A DNA stretch of 64,000 bases from Fulvia fulva. Its lineage: Eukaryota; Ascomycota; Dothideomycetes; Mycosphaerellales; Mycosphaerellaceae. This document shows positions 30,916 through 41,830 of this stretch, in pieces. The translations under genes were made by a program, and so were the position numbers. The stretch covers positions 4,402,001 to 4,466,000 of the forward strand of contig NC_063017.1 in the NCBI RefSeq assembly GCF_020509005.1, read 5' to 3'. Under the pieces are notes generated by a model. It ran no database searches. It worked only from the letters and a program-made list of their open reading frames with translations, and was not told where the DNA came from. How positions within the stretch are numbered: the first letter of the stretch is position 1; each line of letters starts with the position of its first letter.

Positions 30916-33900
30916 TGCCTCACACTAACAGACTATCAATCATTCAGTATAATGTAAACAGAAGTAAAGACAAGGTCCAAAGGAGCTTTCTACAAGCCTT
31001 AGACCCGGAGGAACACCACATTATAGCAATATAGGAACTATAGATCGACCTACACTCTAGGATTCTATCAACTGTACGAGACCCGAGATACCACGTAGTA
31101 ATAAATAGAACCGAGGGAGTCCCACGAACTTGTATCTATGTCAGTAAGAAGGTACTAGCAGAGGACTAGCAGGCCTGGCCGAGAACCGACAGGGATATCA
31201 CCACAATGCAGCTCAAAACAACTCAAGGCCAAGTCCTGATCTATAGCGTATACAACCCACCTCTAGAGTCCAGAAGCAGCACACAACTACACACGCTAGG
31301 AAGGCTCCCGGAAGTAATAGACCAACAAAACCACAACATCGTAATAGGAGATTTCAACCTCTACTACCTAAAGTGGGGATCGGACTTCACCCTAGCACAC
31401 CACTTCTTAGCAGGGAGGCTTATTAGTCAGATGGAAACAGCCCAAATGGACTTGATCACGCCAAAGGGAACAGAAACTTGGGCTAGAAACAACAGTTCTA
31501 GCACGCTAGACCTATGCTTTATGTCCTACGCCTTAATACGACGGGTAGAAAGCTGCACAGTCAATGACCAACTAGAGTCCTCATCAGACCACTATCCAAT
31601 CCAAACCGACATCTAACTCACAGTTGAGGAGGAGAGGGAACCTGAGAGGAGGCTCTGCTAGAAGCAGGCCGAGTGGACACTAGTACAGCAGCGGCTAGAA
31701 GGCGAACTAGAACAGGTGAACATTGACAATATACACACAACGGAGGGGATTGACTAAGCAGTGGAGCAGCTGATAGAAGCTATGCAAAGGGCAGCCTAGG
31801 CCTATATACCTGAGAAGAGATGGTCGCTATACTAGAAGCTATACTGGACACTAGAGTACATAGCTAAAGTCAAGGAGGCAAGGAGAGCAAGAAGGAGATA
31901 GGAGCAACGACGCACCTAAGCAAACTAGGAAGCCTATAACAACGCGTATAAAGCAAAGAAGGCGTAGATCAGAAGAGACAAGACGTAGGAGTAGAGGTCA
32001 ACTATAGGGATGATCACAGAACACCCGGAACAAATCTAGAGACTAGCAGAATGGGCTAGGAAACTAGACGAGGAACGAAACTCCCCGCCCTAGTTTCCCT
32101 CAATACAGGACCAAGACGGGGAAACGCAAACCACTCCGATAGGGAAAGCGAAAGCATTCGTAGACCACTTCTTCGGGACTTAGGTAGAGGCAGACCTAAG
32201 CAACATCCTAGGAACACACATTCCTCCGCTAAGGGAGGCTAACTAGTAAGTGTCTGCTATAGAGATCGGAAACATTATCAAGAAACTAAAGGGCAACAAA
32301 GCCCCAGGCCTAGACAAGATCCCTAACTATTACCTAAAAGCTAGCAGTAGCCTCATCACTCTAGTGCTTGCGCCAATCTTTACCTAGTGCATGAAGCAGG
32401 GGTATTGCCTAAAGGCCTTTAGGCAATCACTGACTTACGTCCTAAGGAAACCCCAAAAGGAAGACTATACCAAGTTGAAGTCATACAGACCAATTGCGTT
32501 GCTGAACACACTAGGGAAGCTCCTAGAGAAGGTCGTGGCTATAAGGCTCACCGGAATAGTAGAAGAACACAACCTCCTCCCGGCAACGCAAATGGGGGGG
32601 AGACAAAAGAGATCTACCCTCACAGCAGTCGAACTGATCACAGAGTAAATCAGACACATCTGGCACTATGGCAATAACAAGGTAGCCTCACTGCTTTCAC
32701 TAGACATATCAGGGGCTTTCGACAATGTGTCCCACGTAAGGCTCCTATACATCCTCAGAATGAAAAGCATCCCAGCCTAGATAGTACACTTTGTGCAGTC
32801 ATTCCTTAAGGACAGAACAACCCAGATCCTCCTAGGGTCCTTCAAAGCCCCGTAGACCCTAATTGCGAACACGGGCATCCTATAGGGCTCTACACTCTCC
32901 CTAATTCTGTTCCTCCTCTTTATGGCCGACCTGACCCCACTCCTAGAAACAGCAAACACCTTAGCATCGGGGTTCGTGGATGACACAAATATCCTAGCGT
33001 GGTCGGGGTCTATAGAGGAAAACTGCGCACTCCTAGAGGAGAGACATAGACAATGCGAAAAGTGGGCAAGAGAGCATGGGGCAAAATTCGCACCGGACAA
33101 GTACCAACTTATCCATTTTAGCAAGGCAAAGACAAAACACAACTTGGCAGCACTAGTAAAAATCCAGGGGTTCGAGACCTATCCTACAAGGGAACTCAGA
33201 GTCCTTGGGATATGGCTAGACCCGAAACTCAGCTAGGGACCACAAGTGAAGAAGGCGCAAGCGAGAGCGGACACTAACAGACAATCAATCGAGAGACTCA
33301 CTACGTCAACCTGGGGGGCGACCTTCACAAAGGCCCAGACTATGTACAAGGCCATTGTCAAGCCCGCAATGCTATATGGAGCAGCAATTTGGGCAGCGGA
33401 AAAACACATCCCGAAGAGAATTGAGGACCCCCTCAACAGAGCGCAGGCAGCCTGCCTAAAGAGAGTACTAGGGGCATACAAGTCAACCCCTCACAGGACA
33501 ATGGAAATGGAATCAGGTACAGCCCCCATCAGGGAGTACCTCTAGGGCATGAGGTTTCAATACGTAGAGAAGACATCAGCATACCCAGCCCAGGGAACCA
33601 TCCAAGTAGCTACTCAAAGGATAAGAACCCAGTGGGAGAGGAGGAGAAGACCCAACCGGCCACACATGATCCCACAGAAGGAAGCAGACCTAAAAACATC
33701 ACAGGAAATCCTAGCAGCCCTTGAACAGAGAGAAGCTCTGAGGGAGCAAGCTAACACAGGGGACAAAGGGAAAAAGAAGCAAAGCCAAGCAGAAAGGATC
33801 GTAGGTCACCTATAGGAAACGCGTTGGAACCAAAAACCGGTGAGGCCAGGAGCCCCACCAGCGGCCAGGACCTTCGGGAGGTATAACTACCTTATCTACA

Positions 33901-34316
33901 AAGACCTGAAGAGGGCGGAAGCAAGCATAGCTATCCAGATTCGCTCTGAGCACATTGGGCTGAGAGCATACTTGCACCAAAGAAGAGTCCCAGGATACGA
34001 TTCCAAACGTTGCCCCTGTGGCTACCTATCCCAAAACCCGGAGCACATGGTGCTGAACTGTACTAAGTGGGTAAAAGGGAGAAGCCAGTGGAGGGCGAAG
34101 GCAAGAGACAGGCAATACTAGGCCATCATCCAGGACAGACAAGATATAAGGAGAGTGACAAGATGGATCCTTAACGAGGACTACCTAGAGCAATTCTCCC
34201 TAGCAGTAGAAACGGAAAGGTGGATAGAGAGGAGGGAGAGAGAGAGAAGAGCCGGGGAAACAGAAGGGAGAAAGGGAATCGAGAGGAGGACATCACCAGG
34301 GTTACGGGCAAGGTAG
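30915..34316 (+). pseudogene. LINE-C ORF2 (endonuclease / reverse transcriptase)
   Basis: 1134 codons without net frameshift but with many TAG stops at Gln/Trp positions. The endonuclease start is IQYNVNRSKDKVQ, with later blocks IGDFNLYYLKWGSD and SSDHYPIQ. The reverse transcriptase is seen as YRPIALLNTLGKLLE, LSLDISGAFDNVSH and GFVDDTNILAWSGS. The C-terminal CPCGYLSQNPEHMVLNC zinc motif survives. It is the closest RIP-damaged relative of LINE-D here. Confidence 0.85.
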
Positions 34317-34529
34317 TTATAGGGTAACAACTATGACACTAGCGTACCCTAAAGGAAGGAGAACGAAAGGACAAGATAGGAAAGAACGAGGAGGGCAAAG
34401 ACGAGGAGGTTTTCATCCGTTAATCGGGTTTCCTACCTACACAAATAGACCTAAATAGCGAGAGACCTGCATAGGCCATAGGGCACTAAAACAGGCGAAT
34501 GAATAATCTATCTATCTATATAGACGCCG

Positions 34530-34697
34530 TAAGCCTCTTTATCGAAGCTTCGTTAACTTACGCTCGACTCTAGGCTTTCTTAATCTATATATTCTAGCTT
34601 AGCTTCGGGTCGAGCTAGATCCCTAGTACTCGTAGCTCCGCTAATAGCTTAGTCTCGTAGCCTTAGATTCTTACCGCCGCCTTTATATTATAGTATG
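34530..34697 (-). pseudogene. LINE-B fragment 2
   Basis: It aligns with LINE-A about 18045-18210 and is bounded by LINE-C on the left and LINE-D on the right. The last 14 bp (34684-34697) are the left copy of the LINE-D target duplication. Confidence 0.8.
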
Positions 34698-34763
34698 ATA
34701 TCTCTCAATCCACTCTACCGAGCTTATATATAAAAACTGAATCAGAATCAGAGGCGTAACACG

Positions 34764-36023
34764 ATGATAGCGATCGCAGGAAACGACCAGGAGCAGGAGA
34801 GTAACGAGTGGAAGGAGGTCTGCAGGAAGGCAGAAATAATGGCAATGGCAGGAGATGGCGAGCACCCAGAAAGAGCACTTAAGGGGATGATTTTGGAGCT
34901 CCTTGGAGGGCTAAAGGCACTAGGGAGCCAAACAGGACAGATCATTAACAGGACAGTAGCAGCAACAGCAAAGAAGAGGACACAGGAAGGCCAGAAACTA
35001 AGCCAACCAACCTGGGCAGTAGTTGCATCCCAAAACCCTCCCCCCCAGAAAACAGCTATCAAGGTCTACATTTCCGACCAGCAAGAGCAGAAAGAGATTG
35101 AGGGCCTGTCAGGCAAGGAGATCATACAGAAGATTGGGATACAAGGCATCATTGGAGCCAGGAAAGAGAAGGGAGGTGTCCTTAAGCTGTTCACAGCACA
35201 GGAGCAAGACAGGAAGAGGCTAGAGACACAGAAGGAGTGGACAGTCAAACTAGGCAAGACGGCTAAGGTCTCACACCAACAAAATATGGTTATTGCCCAT
35301 GGGATGACCACAAAGTTTGACATTGAAGGAGACCTTAAGAGGCTGCAGGACCAGAACCAGGCTGTATGCCCAGGGCTACAGATCACAAAAGCAGCATGGG
35401 TCAACAGAAAGACAAAGGACACAAAGAGAGAGTCTTCTCTAGTGCTCTGGATAGGCACTGTAGAACAGGCAAACACCGTGCTTGACAAGGGCATCTTCTG
35501 GGAATGCGAAAGAATGGACACAGAAATCCATAGAAGCACCCACAGACTACTGCAATGCTTCAAGTGCCAACAGTATGGTCATATCTCTACTAGATGCCCA
35601 AGCCAAAAGGACACTTGTTCCCACTGTGCTGGTAGCCACAAAGTACAGAATTGCACAGCCCCAAAGAGTGAAGCCAGATGTGCATGCTGTGGAAAGAAAC
35701 ACCCTTCCTGGTCCCAAGACTGCACAGCTAGGATTGAGGCAAAGAGGAGGGCACGAGAAGCCAGGATCAACACCCCTATCAGATTCCAGACAGGGACAAT
35801 CACCCAAGAACCCCTAAGGACCGTCTACAACCCTCTCAAAAGAGGCAGAACAGAAGAGGCCACACAGGCCCAAGGCCACCCTGCTATGGGTAGACCAAAA
35901 TCAATTGTGGTTGCAGGAAGAGACCCGTCACAAAGCAGGCTCAACCTTACCACAATCCCAAATAGCAGCCAGCAGCAGGAAGCACGAGAAGACCAGCAGG
36001 AGACCAGCATGGATGAGTCATGA
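34764..36023 (+). CDS. LINE-D ORF1, Gag-like RNA-binding protein
   Basis: A 419-residue nucleic-acid-binding protein that would coat the LINE RNA. The N-terminal half is charged and helix-rich. The C-terminal half has three zinc knuckles: CFKCQQYGHISTRC (265-278), CSHCAGSHKVQNC (285-297) and CACCGKKHPSWSQDC (306-320). A Pro/Gln-rich tail follows. The start is the first ATG, 66 bp from the element's end. The stop TGA at 36021-36023 overlaps the ORF2 ATG (ATGA), suggesting reinitiation after termination. The gene is intact and unmutated by RIP. Confidence 0.92.
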   Translation: MIAIAGNDQEQESNEWKEVCRKAEIMAMAGDGEHPERALKGMILELLGGLKALGSQTGQIINRTVAATAKKRTQEGQKLSQPTWAVVASQNPPPQKTAIKVYISDQQEQKEIEGLSGKEIIQKIGIQGIIGARKEKGGVLKLFTAQEQDRKRLETQKEWTVKLGKTAKVSHQQNMVIAHGMTTKFDIEGDLKRLQDQNQAVCPGLQITKAAWVNRKTKDTKRESSLVLWIGTVEQANTVLDKGIFWECERMDTEIHRSTHRLLQCFKCQQYGHISTRCPSQKDTCSHCAGSHKVQNCTAPKSEARCACCGKKHPSWSQDCTARIEAKRRAREARINTPIRFQTGTITQEPLRTVYNPLKRGRTEEATQAQGHPAMGRPKSIVVAGRDPSQSRLNLTTIPNSSQQQEAREDQQETSMDES

Positions 36024-39000
36024 TTGAGACACCTAATCTTACCACTATCCAGTACAACGTCAACAAAAGCCAGCACAAGGTCCAGAGAAGCTTTCTCCAA
36101 GCACTGGACCCAAAGAAACACCTAGTTATTGTAGTCCAGGAACCTTGGATCAACAGCAAATCTAACAGACCATCTACTGCTAACGACCCAAGGTATCACA
36201 CACTCCTAGCCAAACAAGGCACCCCTAGAACATGCATGTACATCAGCAAAGAGATGGCAACAGACAGCTGGGAACAAATCCAACAGGAAGGGGGAGACAT
36301 CACCTCAGTCAGACTCAACACCAACCAAGGCAGCATCCACATCCACAGTGTATACAACCCACCCCCCAGCTCCAGAAGCAGCACCCAGCTGGGCACACTA
36401 CAACAGCTGCCAGACATCCTGCAGAGTGACTCCCAACACATCGTGCTGGGAGACTTCAACTTGCACCATCCTACATGGGGATCAGACTTTGCACCTGCCC
36501 ATCACTTCCTAGCTAACAGACTCCTCTCCACTACCCAAAGCAACAACATGCACCTAGTTACCCCAAAGGGCCTAACTACCTGGTCACAGAGAGCAAGCTC
36601 AAGCACCATTGACCTGTGCTTTGCATCACATGACCTGCAGCAGAAGGTCACCAGATGCTGGGTTAACCAGGACTTGGAGTCCTCATCAGATCACCTCCCA
36701 ATTCAGGTGGAGTTTGAAACACAGACACAGCAGGAAGGAGACCTAGAACCTCAGCTGGCCTGGAAGGCAGCCAACTGGGAACAGATCAGACAAGACCTGG
36801 AACAGAAGCTAGCTGGACTAGAGACCAGGAGACTGGAAACAGCCTTAGACATAGACCAAGCAGTGGCAGAACTGGTTAGAACAATGCAGGAAACTGCGGC
36901 AGCCCACACTAGAGAAAAGAAACAGTCACTGTACCAGAAGCCATTCTGGACAAAGGAATGCTCAGAGAAGGTCAAGGCAGCCAGGCAGGCCAGGAGAGCC
37001 CTTACCCAGAGCCACTCCCAGGAAGCATGGGACAGATACAACCAGGCAACCAGAGACAAGAAGGCCCAGATCAAGAGGGACAAGATGCTGGAGTGGAGGT
37101 CAACAGTTGGATCCATTACCCAGAATCCTGAGAAGATGTGGAAACTAGCAAAGTGGGCAAGACAACCCACACAGGACAGAAACATGCTGCCCCAGTTTCC
37201 AAACATTGAAGACCAGGAAGGAGTAATCCAACACACTCTCCCAGGAAAGGCACAGGCATTGGGGAAACATTTCTTTGGCACACAGGTAGAAGCTGACCTG
37301 CAGGATCTGGAGGGCAGTGTGTATCCAACACCACTAGAGCAATCCTGCACAGTGGGAGAGGGAGAGATCAAGAGCATCATTAAGACACTCTCAGGAAACA
37401 AGGCCCCAGGACCAGATGGGATTCCAAACTTGTTCATTAAGACATGCAAGGACCAGATCTCCCCTGCACTGTCAAACATCTTTTCACAGTGCATGGCCCA
37501 AGGACACTGCCCTAAACACTTCAAGGAGTCACTGACTGTGGTCTTGAGAAAACCACAGAAAGAGGACTACACAAAGCTAAAGGCATACAGACCTATTGCC
37601 TTGCTCAACACACTAGGCAAACTCCTGGAAAATATCATAGCAGAAAGGCTGACAAACCTAGCTGAAGAACATGGAATCCTTCCTGAAGAACAGATGGGAG
37701 GCAGGAAACAAAGATCAACACTAACAGCTGTGGAACTTATCACAGAGCAGATCAAGACCCTATGGCACTTTGGGAACAACAAAGCAGCCACACTCCTCTC
37801 ACTAGACATATCAGGAGCCTTTGACAATGTCTCACACCAGAGGCTGATCCACATCCTGAAACAGAAGGCTATCCCTAACTGGACAGTCCAGTTTATCCAG
37901 TCCTTCCTCAGAGGCAGAACCACAAGACTAAGACTGGGCAGATACAAATCTGACAGCATGCCTACAGAGACAGGAATCCCACAGGGATCAACAATGTCTC
38001 CAATCCTGTTTCTCCTCTTTATGGCAGACCTGCCAGCAAAGCTAAACTCCAGAAACACATCAGCCTCAGGGTTTGTAGATGACACAAACATCCTAGCCTG
38101 GTCAGACAGCACAGAAGAGAACTGCAGAATCTTGCAGAAGAAACACAAGGAATGTGAGGAATGGGCCAGGAAACATGGAGCCAGATTTGCCCCAGAGAAG
38201 TATCAACTCATCCACTTCAGTAGAGCCAGAAACAGACACAATATGCAAGCCCCAATCACTATTCAGGGACACACAACAGAACCCTCAAGTGAATTAAGGG
38301 TGCTAGGAATATGGATGGATCCAAAGCTCAGCTGGGGACCACAGGTCAAGAAAGCACAGGCAAGAGCAGACAACAACAGGCAATCAATTGACAGGCTTAC
38401 AGCCTCCACATGGGGAGCCACATTTGCGAAAGCAAAGGTTATGTACAAGGCCATTGTGAAGCCAGCCATGCTATATGGAGCCCAGATCTGGTCAGCCCAA
38501 GACAAGATCCCAAAGAGAATTGCAGATCCTATCAGCAGAGCCCAAGCCTCCTGTCTGAAAAAGGTGCTTGGAGCATACAAGTCAACTCCAACAAGGGTGG
38601 TCGAAATGGAGTCTGGCTCCCCACCAGCCAAGCTCTACCTTCAAGGGTTGAGATACCAGTATGCAGGAAAGACGTCTGCATACCCAGCCCAGCTAGTAAT
38701 CCAGAAGGCAGTCAACAAAATCAGGAGCCAGTGCACAAGAAGGCACAGACAAGCAAGACCCAATCCAGCCCCACAGAAGCAGCAGGACCTGCAGAAGTTC
38801 AAAGAACTAACAGAACAGCTGCACCTAGCCCAGCAGGAACAGGACAGAAGGGCTCAAGGGAGAGGATCAGCAGCCAGCCAAGGGAAGAAGCAACAGTCTC
38901 TAGCTGAAAGGATGGCAGGACTCCTCTGGAAGACTGAATGGACAAGAACCCCACAGAGGCCAGGAACCCCAAAGGCACTCCAACAGTTTGGTAGCCACAA

Positions 39001-39406
39001 CTACCTACTGTACTCAGACCTGACCAGGTCAGAAGCAAGCATAGCAATACAAATCCGCTCTGAACACATCGGAGTCAGGGCATACCTGCATCAGAGAAAA
39101 GTCCCAGGTAACGAAGACAAGAGTTGCCCATGCGGCTACCTGTCCCAGAATGTCGAACATAGACTTCTGGTTTGCAAAGAATGGAGTACAGGGAGAGGTG
39201 AATGGAGGGCAAGGGCAAGGAACAGAAACTTCCAAGCCATGATCAGCAATAAGGGAGACCTCCAGAGAACTACAAGGTGGATCATCCACCAAGGATTTTT
39301 GGAGCAGTTCTCTCTTACTAGGGAAACAGAGAGATGGATTGAGGAGAGAAAGAAGGAGGAGGAGAGCAGGAAGAGGGGGACAACTCTAGGGTTGCAGACA
39401 AGGTAG
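36020..39406 (+). CDS. LINE-D ORF2, endonuclease / reverse transcriptase
   Basis: A 1128-residue replication protein for target-primed reverse transcription. The AP-type endonuclease (residues about 5-230) shows QYNVNK, QEPWIN, LGDFNLHHPTWGSD near 143 and SSDHLPIQ near 221. The reverse transcriptase (about 440-800) shows YRPIALLNTLGKLLE, SLDISGAFDNVSH, GIPQGSTMSPILFLLF and the catalytic FVDD near 690. The C-terminus has CPCGYLSQNVEHRLLVC, a CCHC-like finger. I see no RNase H motif. The start ATG overlaps the ORF1 stop by four bases. All motifs are present, so it could be active; that is inference. Frequent Gln/Thr codons use CAN, matching the CpG-poor composition. Confidence 0.95.
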   Translation: MIETPNLTTIQYNVNKSQHKVQRSFLQALDPKKHLVIVVQEPWINSKSNRPSTANDPRYHTLLAKQGTPRTCMYISKEMATDSWEQIQQEGGDITSVRLNTNQGSIHIHSVYNPPPSSRSSTQLGTLQQLPDILQSDSQHIVLGDFNLHHPTWGSDFAPAHHFLANRLLSTTQSNNMHLVTPKGLTTWSQRASSSTIDLCFASHDLQQKVTRCWVNQDLESSSDHLPIQVEFETQTQQEGDLEPQLAWKAANWEQIRQDLEQKLAGLETRRLETALDIDQAVAELVRTMQETAAAHTREKKQSLYQKPFWTKECSEKVKAARQARRALTQSHSQEAWDRYNQATRDKKAQIKRDKMLEWRSTVGSITQNPEKMWKLAKWARQPTQDRNMLPQFPNIEDQEGVIQHTLPGKAQALGKHFFGTQVEADLQDLEGSVYPTPLEQSCTVGEGEIKSIIKTLSGNKAPGPDGIPNLFIKTCKDQISPALSNIFSQCMAQGHCPKHFKESLTVVLRKPQKEDYTKLKAYRPIALLNTLGKLLENIIAERLTNLAEEHGILPEEQMGGRKQRSTLTAVELITEQIKTLWHFGNNKAATLLSLDISGAFDNVSHQRLIHILKQKAIPNWTVQFIQSFLRGRTTRLRLGRYKSDSMPTETGIPQGSTMSPILFLLFMADLPAKLNSRNTSASGFVDDTNILAWSDSTEENCRILQKKHKECEEWARKHGARFAPEKYQLIHFSRARNRHNMQAPITIQGHTTEPSSELRVLGIWMDPKLSWGPQVKKAQARADNNRQSIDRLTASTWGATFAKAKVMYKAIVKPAMLYGAQIWSAQDKIPKRIADPISRAQASCLKKVLGAYKSTPTRVVEMESGSPPAKLYLQGLRYQYAGKTSAYPAQLVIQKAVNKIRSQCTRRHRQARPNPAPQKQQDLQKFKELTEQLHLAQQEQDRRAQGRGSAASQGKKQQSLAERMAGLLWKTEWTRTPQRPGTPKALQQFGSHNYLLYSDLTRSEASIAIQIRSEHIGVRAYLHQRKVPGNEDKSCPCGYLSQNVEHRLLVCKEWSTGRGEWRARARNRNFQAMISNKGDLQRTTRWIIHQGFLEQFSLTRETERWIEERKKEEESRKRGTTLGLQTR

Positions 39407-39615
39407 TCAGAGGCTAACCACCATGACACTAGTGCACCCTAATGGAAGGAAAACTGAGAACTCATGGCAAGGAAGCTATTAGAGAAGGAGAGGAGGTTTT
39501 TACCTAGGAATAGGTTTCCTACCTTATGCAGTAACATATATAGACATAAACCCGCATGGGCCGGAGGGCACCACAACGGGTAAATGAATCATCTATCTAT
39601 CTATATTATAGTATG

Positions 39616-40617
39616 TTCTTGCTTTACTAAAGTATATAAGTTAGTACTTTTTAGGGGCGAACCGGGCACTATACTTCTTTGCCTACTCCTCGTATTTCTT
39701 ATGCCTATCTTTAAGGAGGCGATAGTTCTCTTCTATCGAGTCTAACTAGGCTAGAATGTTTATATCGTCTACGAATCCCGATACTAAGGTTTACGGAGAG
39801 GTGAGTAGGGGGATTAGATTAGACATAAATATTAGAAATAGGATAGGGGAGAGAGTAGATCCCTAAGGTATTCTAGCCTCTACCTTTACCGGGTTGGACG
39901 TATACCTTCCTAGGACTAGGTACGTCGTCCGTTCCTAGAGAAAGGAGTAGACGAACTTCGTTACCTACTAGGGGATGCCTTTCTACTATAGGATATATAT
40001 TAGCCTTTAGTATAAGACGTTATTGAAGGCTCCTACGATATCGAGGGATAGTAAGGACGCCGCTCGGTTCCTACCGTAGTACTAGAGGGTCTAAATTTAC
40101 TCCGTAATTAGCTCTATTACTATTAGTGTCGATCGCTAGCTTCTTCCCCCTATCTATGTTACTAGGAGTACGTAGTTGTCCTTAGCTAGCTACGTAAGTC
40201 TCTAGGCTACTATCTTTTCTAGGACCTTCCCTATCGTGTTTAGAAGTACGATTAGTCTATACGATTTAGGCTAAGTATAGTCCTCCTTCTATAGCTTACG
40301 TAGCACTACTATTATAGACTCTCTATACGGCTTCGGGTAGTACCCTAGCCGTAGGTACGCGGTAAATAGGTTTATAAGGCTCGGCGCGATCTCTTCTCTA
40401 TACTCTTTTAGTAGTATATTTAGTATCCTATCTAGGCCTAGGGCTTTTCGTCCTTTTAGCTTACTTATAACTCCTATTACTATATTAGAGCTAACCCCTA
40501 ATCTATGTCTAGGGGTTCCGGGTATATACTCGGGTCGATGTCCGTAAGGTCTACCTCTACTTACGTCGAAAAGAAATAGTCGGCTAATACTTTTGCCTTA
40601 CCCCGGGGCGTAGCCTA
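39616..40617 (-). pseudogene. LINE-B fragment 3, 5'-truncated
   Basis: It aligns with LINE-A about 18210-19216 (reverse transcriptase region) and then stops abruptly at GGGGCGTAGCCTAG. Because the element is on the minus strand, this is a 5' truncation, usual for LINEs. I found no convincing target duplication. Confidence 0.8.
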
Positions 40618-41830
40618 GTAAGGAAGAAATTATATTTAGTAAGCTAGCTACGAGATAAGGTAACAAGTCTTAACCGCGCTTTCCTACTTATCTAGTACTA
40701 CCGTATAGCCTCGTTTCGAGAGGTTAGCCCGGAGTAAAAGCTTCCCTCTACGCCCTCCCTCCCTATTTACTCCTTAAGCTAATATCTACCTCTATAGGCC
40801 TAAGCCCTTTAGTGCTCTCTATTAACCGACATACGTATCCGTCCTCTCGGGCTATATAGACAGTATTAGCCGTCGCTACTAGTATATACTACGCCCTAGG
40901 TTTTGACGCCCTTCGCGTTACCGTAGCCTATCTCTAGAAAGCGGCCGTCTATACCTCGTAGGTTTGCTCGGGGCACACACTACGCCGGGTAGCGTACTCC
41001 TTACGTTTCTACCTACTAACTAATATAAAGTTCCTTATTACCCTACCCTCGATCCTCCCCGATTATAGAACTAATCTACTTATATTATACGTCTTTTCCC
41101 CGTCCTAATAGCCGTCTTTTCCTTACTTAGGCTATCGTCTTTTCCTCGTCGTAATCTACTATATTAGACTAGGTACGTTATATAGCGGGATAGGTAGTAC
41201 CTTAGGCAAAACCCTCGTTCCTATACCGGGTGTTTAATAGGCCCTTATAGGCTTCGTCGCGTATCTACCTACCTATCGTATTGCCCGCTAGTAAACACTA
41301 GATTGTTTCGTAGTCCGCTCGACGCCGTCGTATAGTCCGCTTAGTTATTGTTCTATAGTCCGCTCGTCTAATGTTCGTCGCTTAGCCCGCTCGGTTTACG
41401 GTCTCCGGAGGTAAAAATTCTATACTTATACTAGAGGTGTTCTATCGAGCGTATAGGCCACGGTTCCGCGCCCTTCTTATACGTAGAAAGAAGAGGGACT
41501 CGCTCCCGACACGAGTATACGCTCGTCGGATAGTTTTTATACCCGTTTTACTAGTAGTCCTCTATTCGCCGCGGCTTCGCCTACGTTACGCGCCCGTCGC
41601 GCCTACGACGCTCTAGCGTAAGAATACTTAGTTCTCTCGTAGTAAGACGAGAGGTTCGTAGCCGATACTACGTATAGGTAATTCTCGTCGTCGACCAACT
41701 TATAGGTATAGTTTCTTAGTTTATATTAGCGTAGCGGAGGTGAAACTAGGGACAGTTTCGTAATAGGGGAGGATATATTAACGAGCTAAGGGCCCCCTTT
41801 AGACCCTAAAATTTGCGCGTCGAATCTCGT
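40618..41830. other. unassigned RIP-mutated sequence
   Basis: TA-rich, CpG-containing relic DNA. I looked on both strands and recognise no domain. Confidence 0.45.

Larger units (their letters stand above)
29464..34515 (+). mobile_element. LINE-C, full-length lightly RIP-mutated LINE
   Basis: A plus-strand copy of the LINE-A/D family. The target duplication CTATATAGACGCCG is at 29450-29463 and 34516-34529. The 3' tail is AATAATCTATCTATCTATA. Both ORFs keep their frames from end to end, so decay is by point mutation only. Confidence 0.9.
34698..39601 (+). mobile_element. LINE-D, intact Tad-like non-LTR retrotransposon
   Basis: 4904 bp with both ORFs open, a 66 bp leader and a 3' tail AATCATCTATCTATCTATA. 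The target duplication TATATTATAGTATG is at 34684-34697 and 39602-39615. It is inserted in LINE-B. It shows no RIP and almost no CpG. Confidence 0.95.

Noticed and set aside
36751..37524. 257-codon minus-strand frame in LINE-D
   Set aside because: Antisense shadow of ORF2; Ser/Cys/Phe-rich as expected from the reverse complement of a CpG-poor, Gln/Glu-rich gene.
40618..41830. Search for a gene in the relic between LINE-B and LINE-X copy 2
   Set aside because: No frame or motif survived on either strand.
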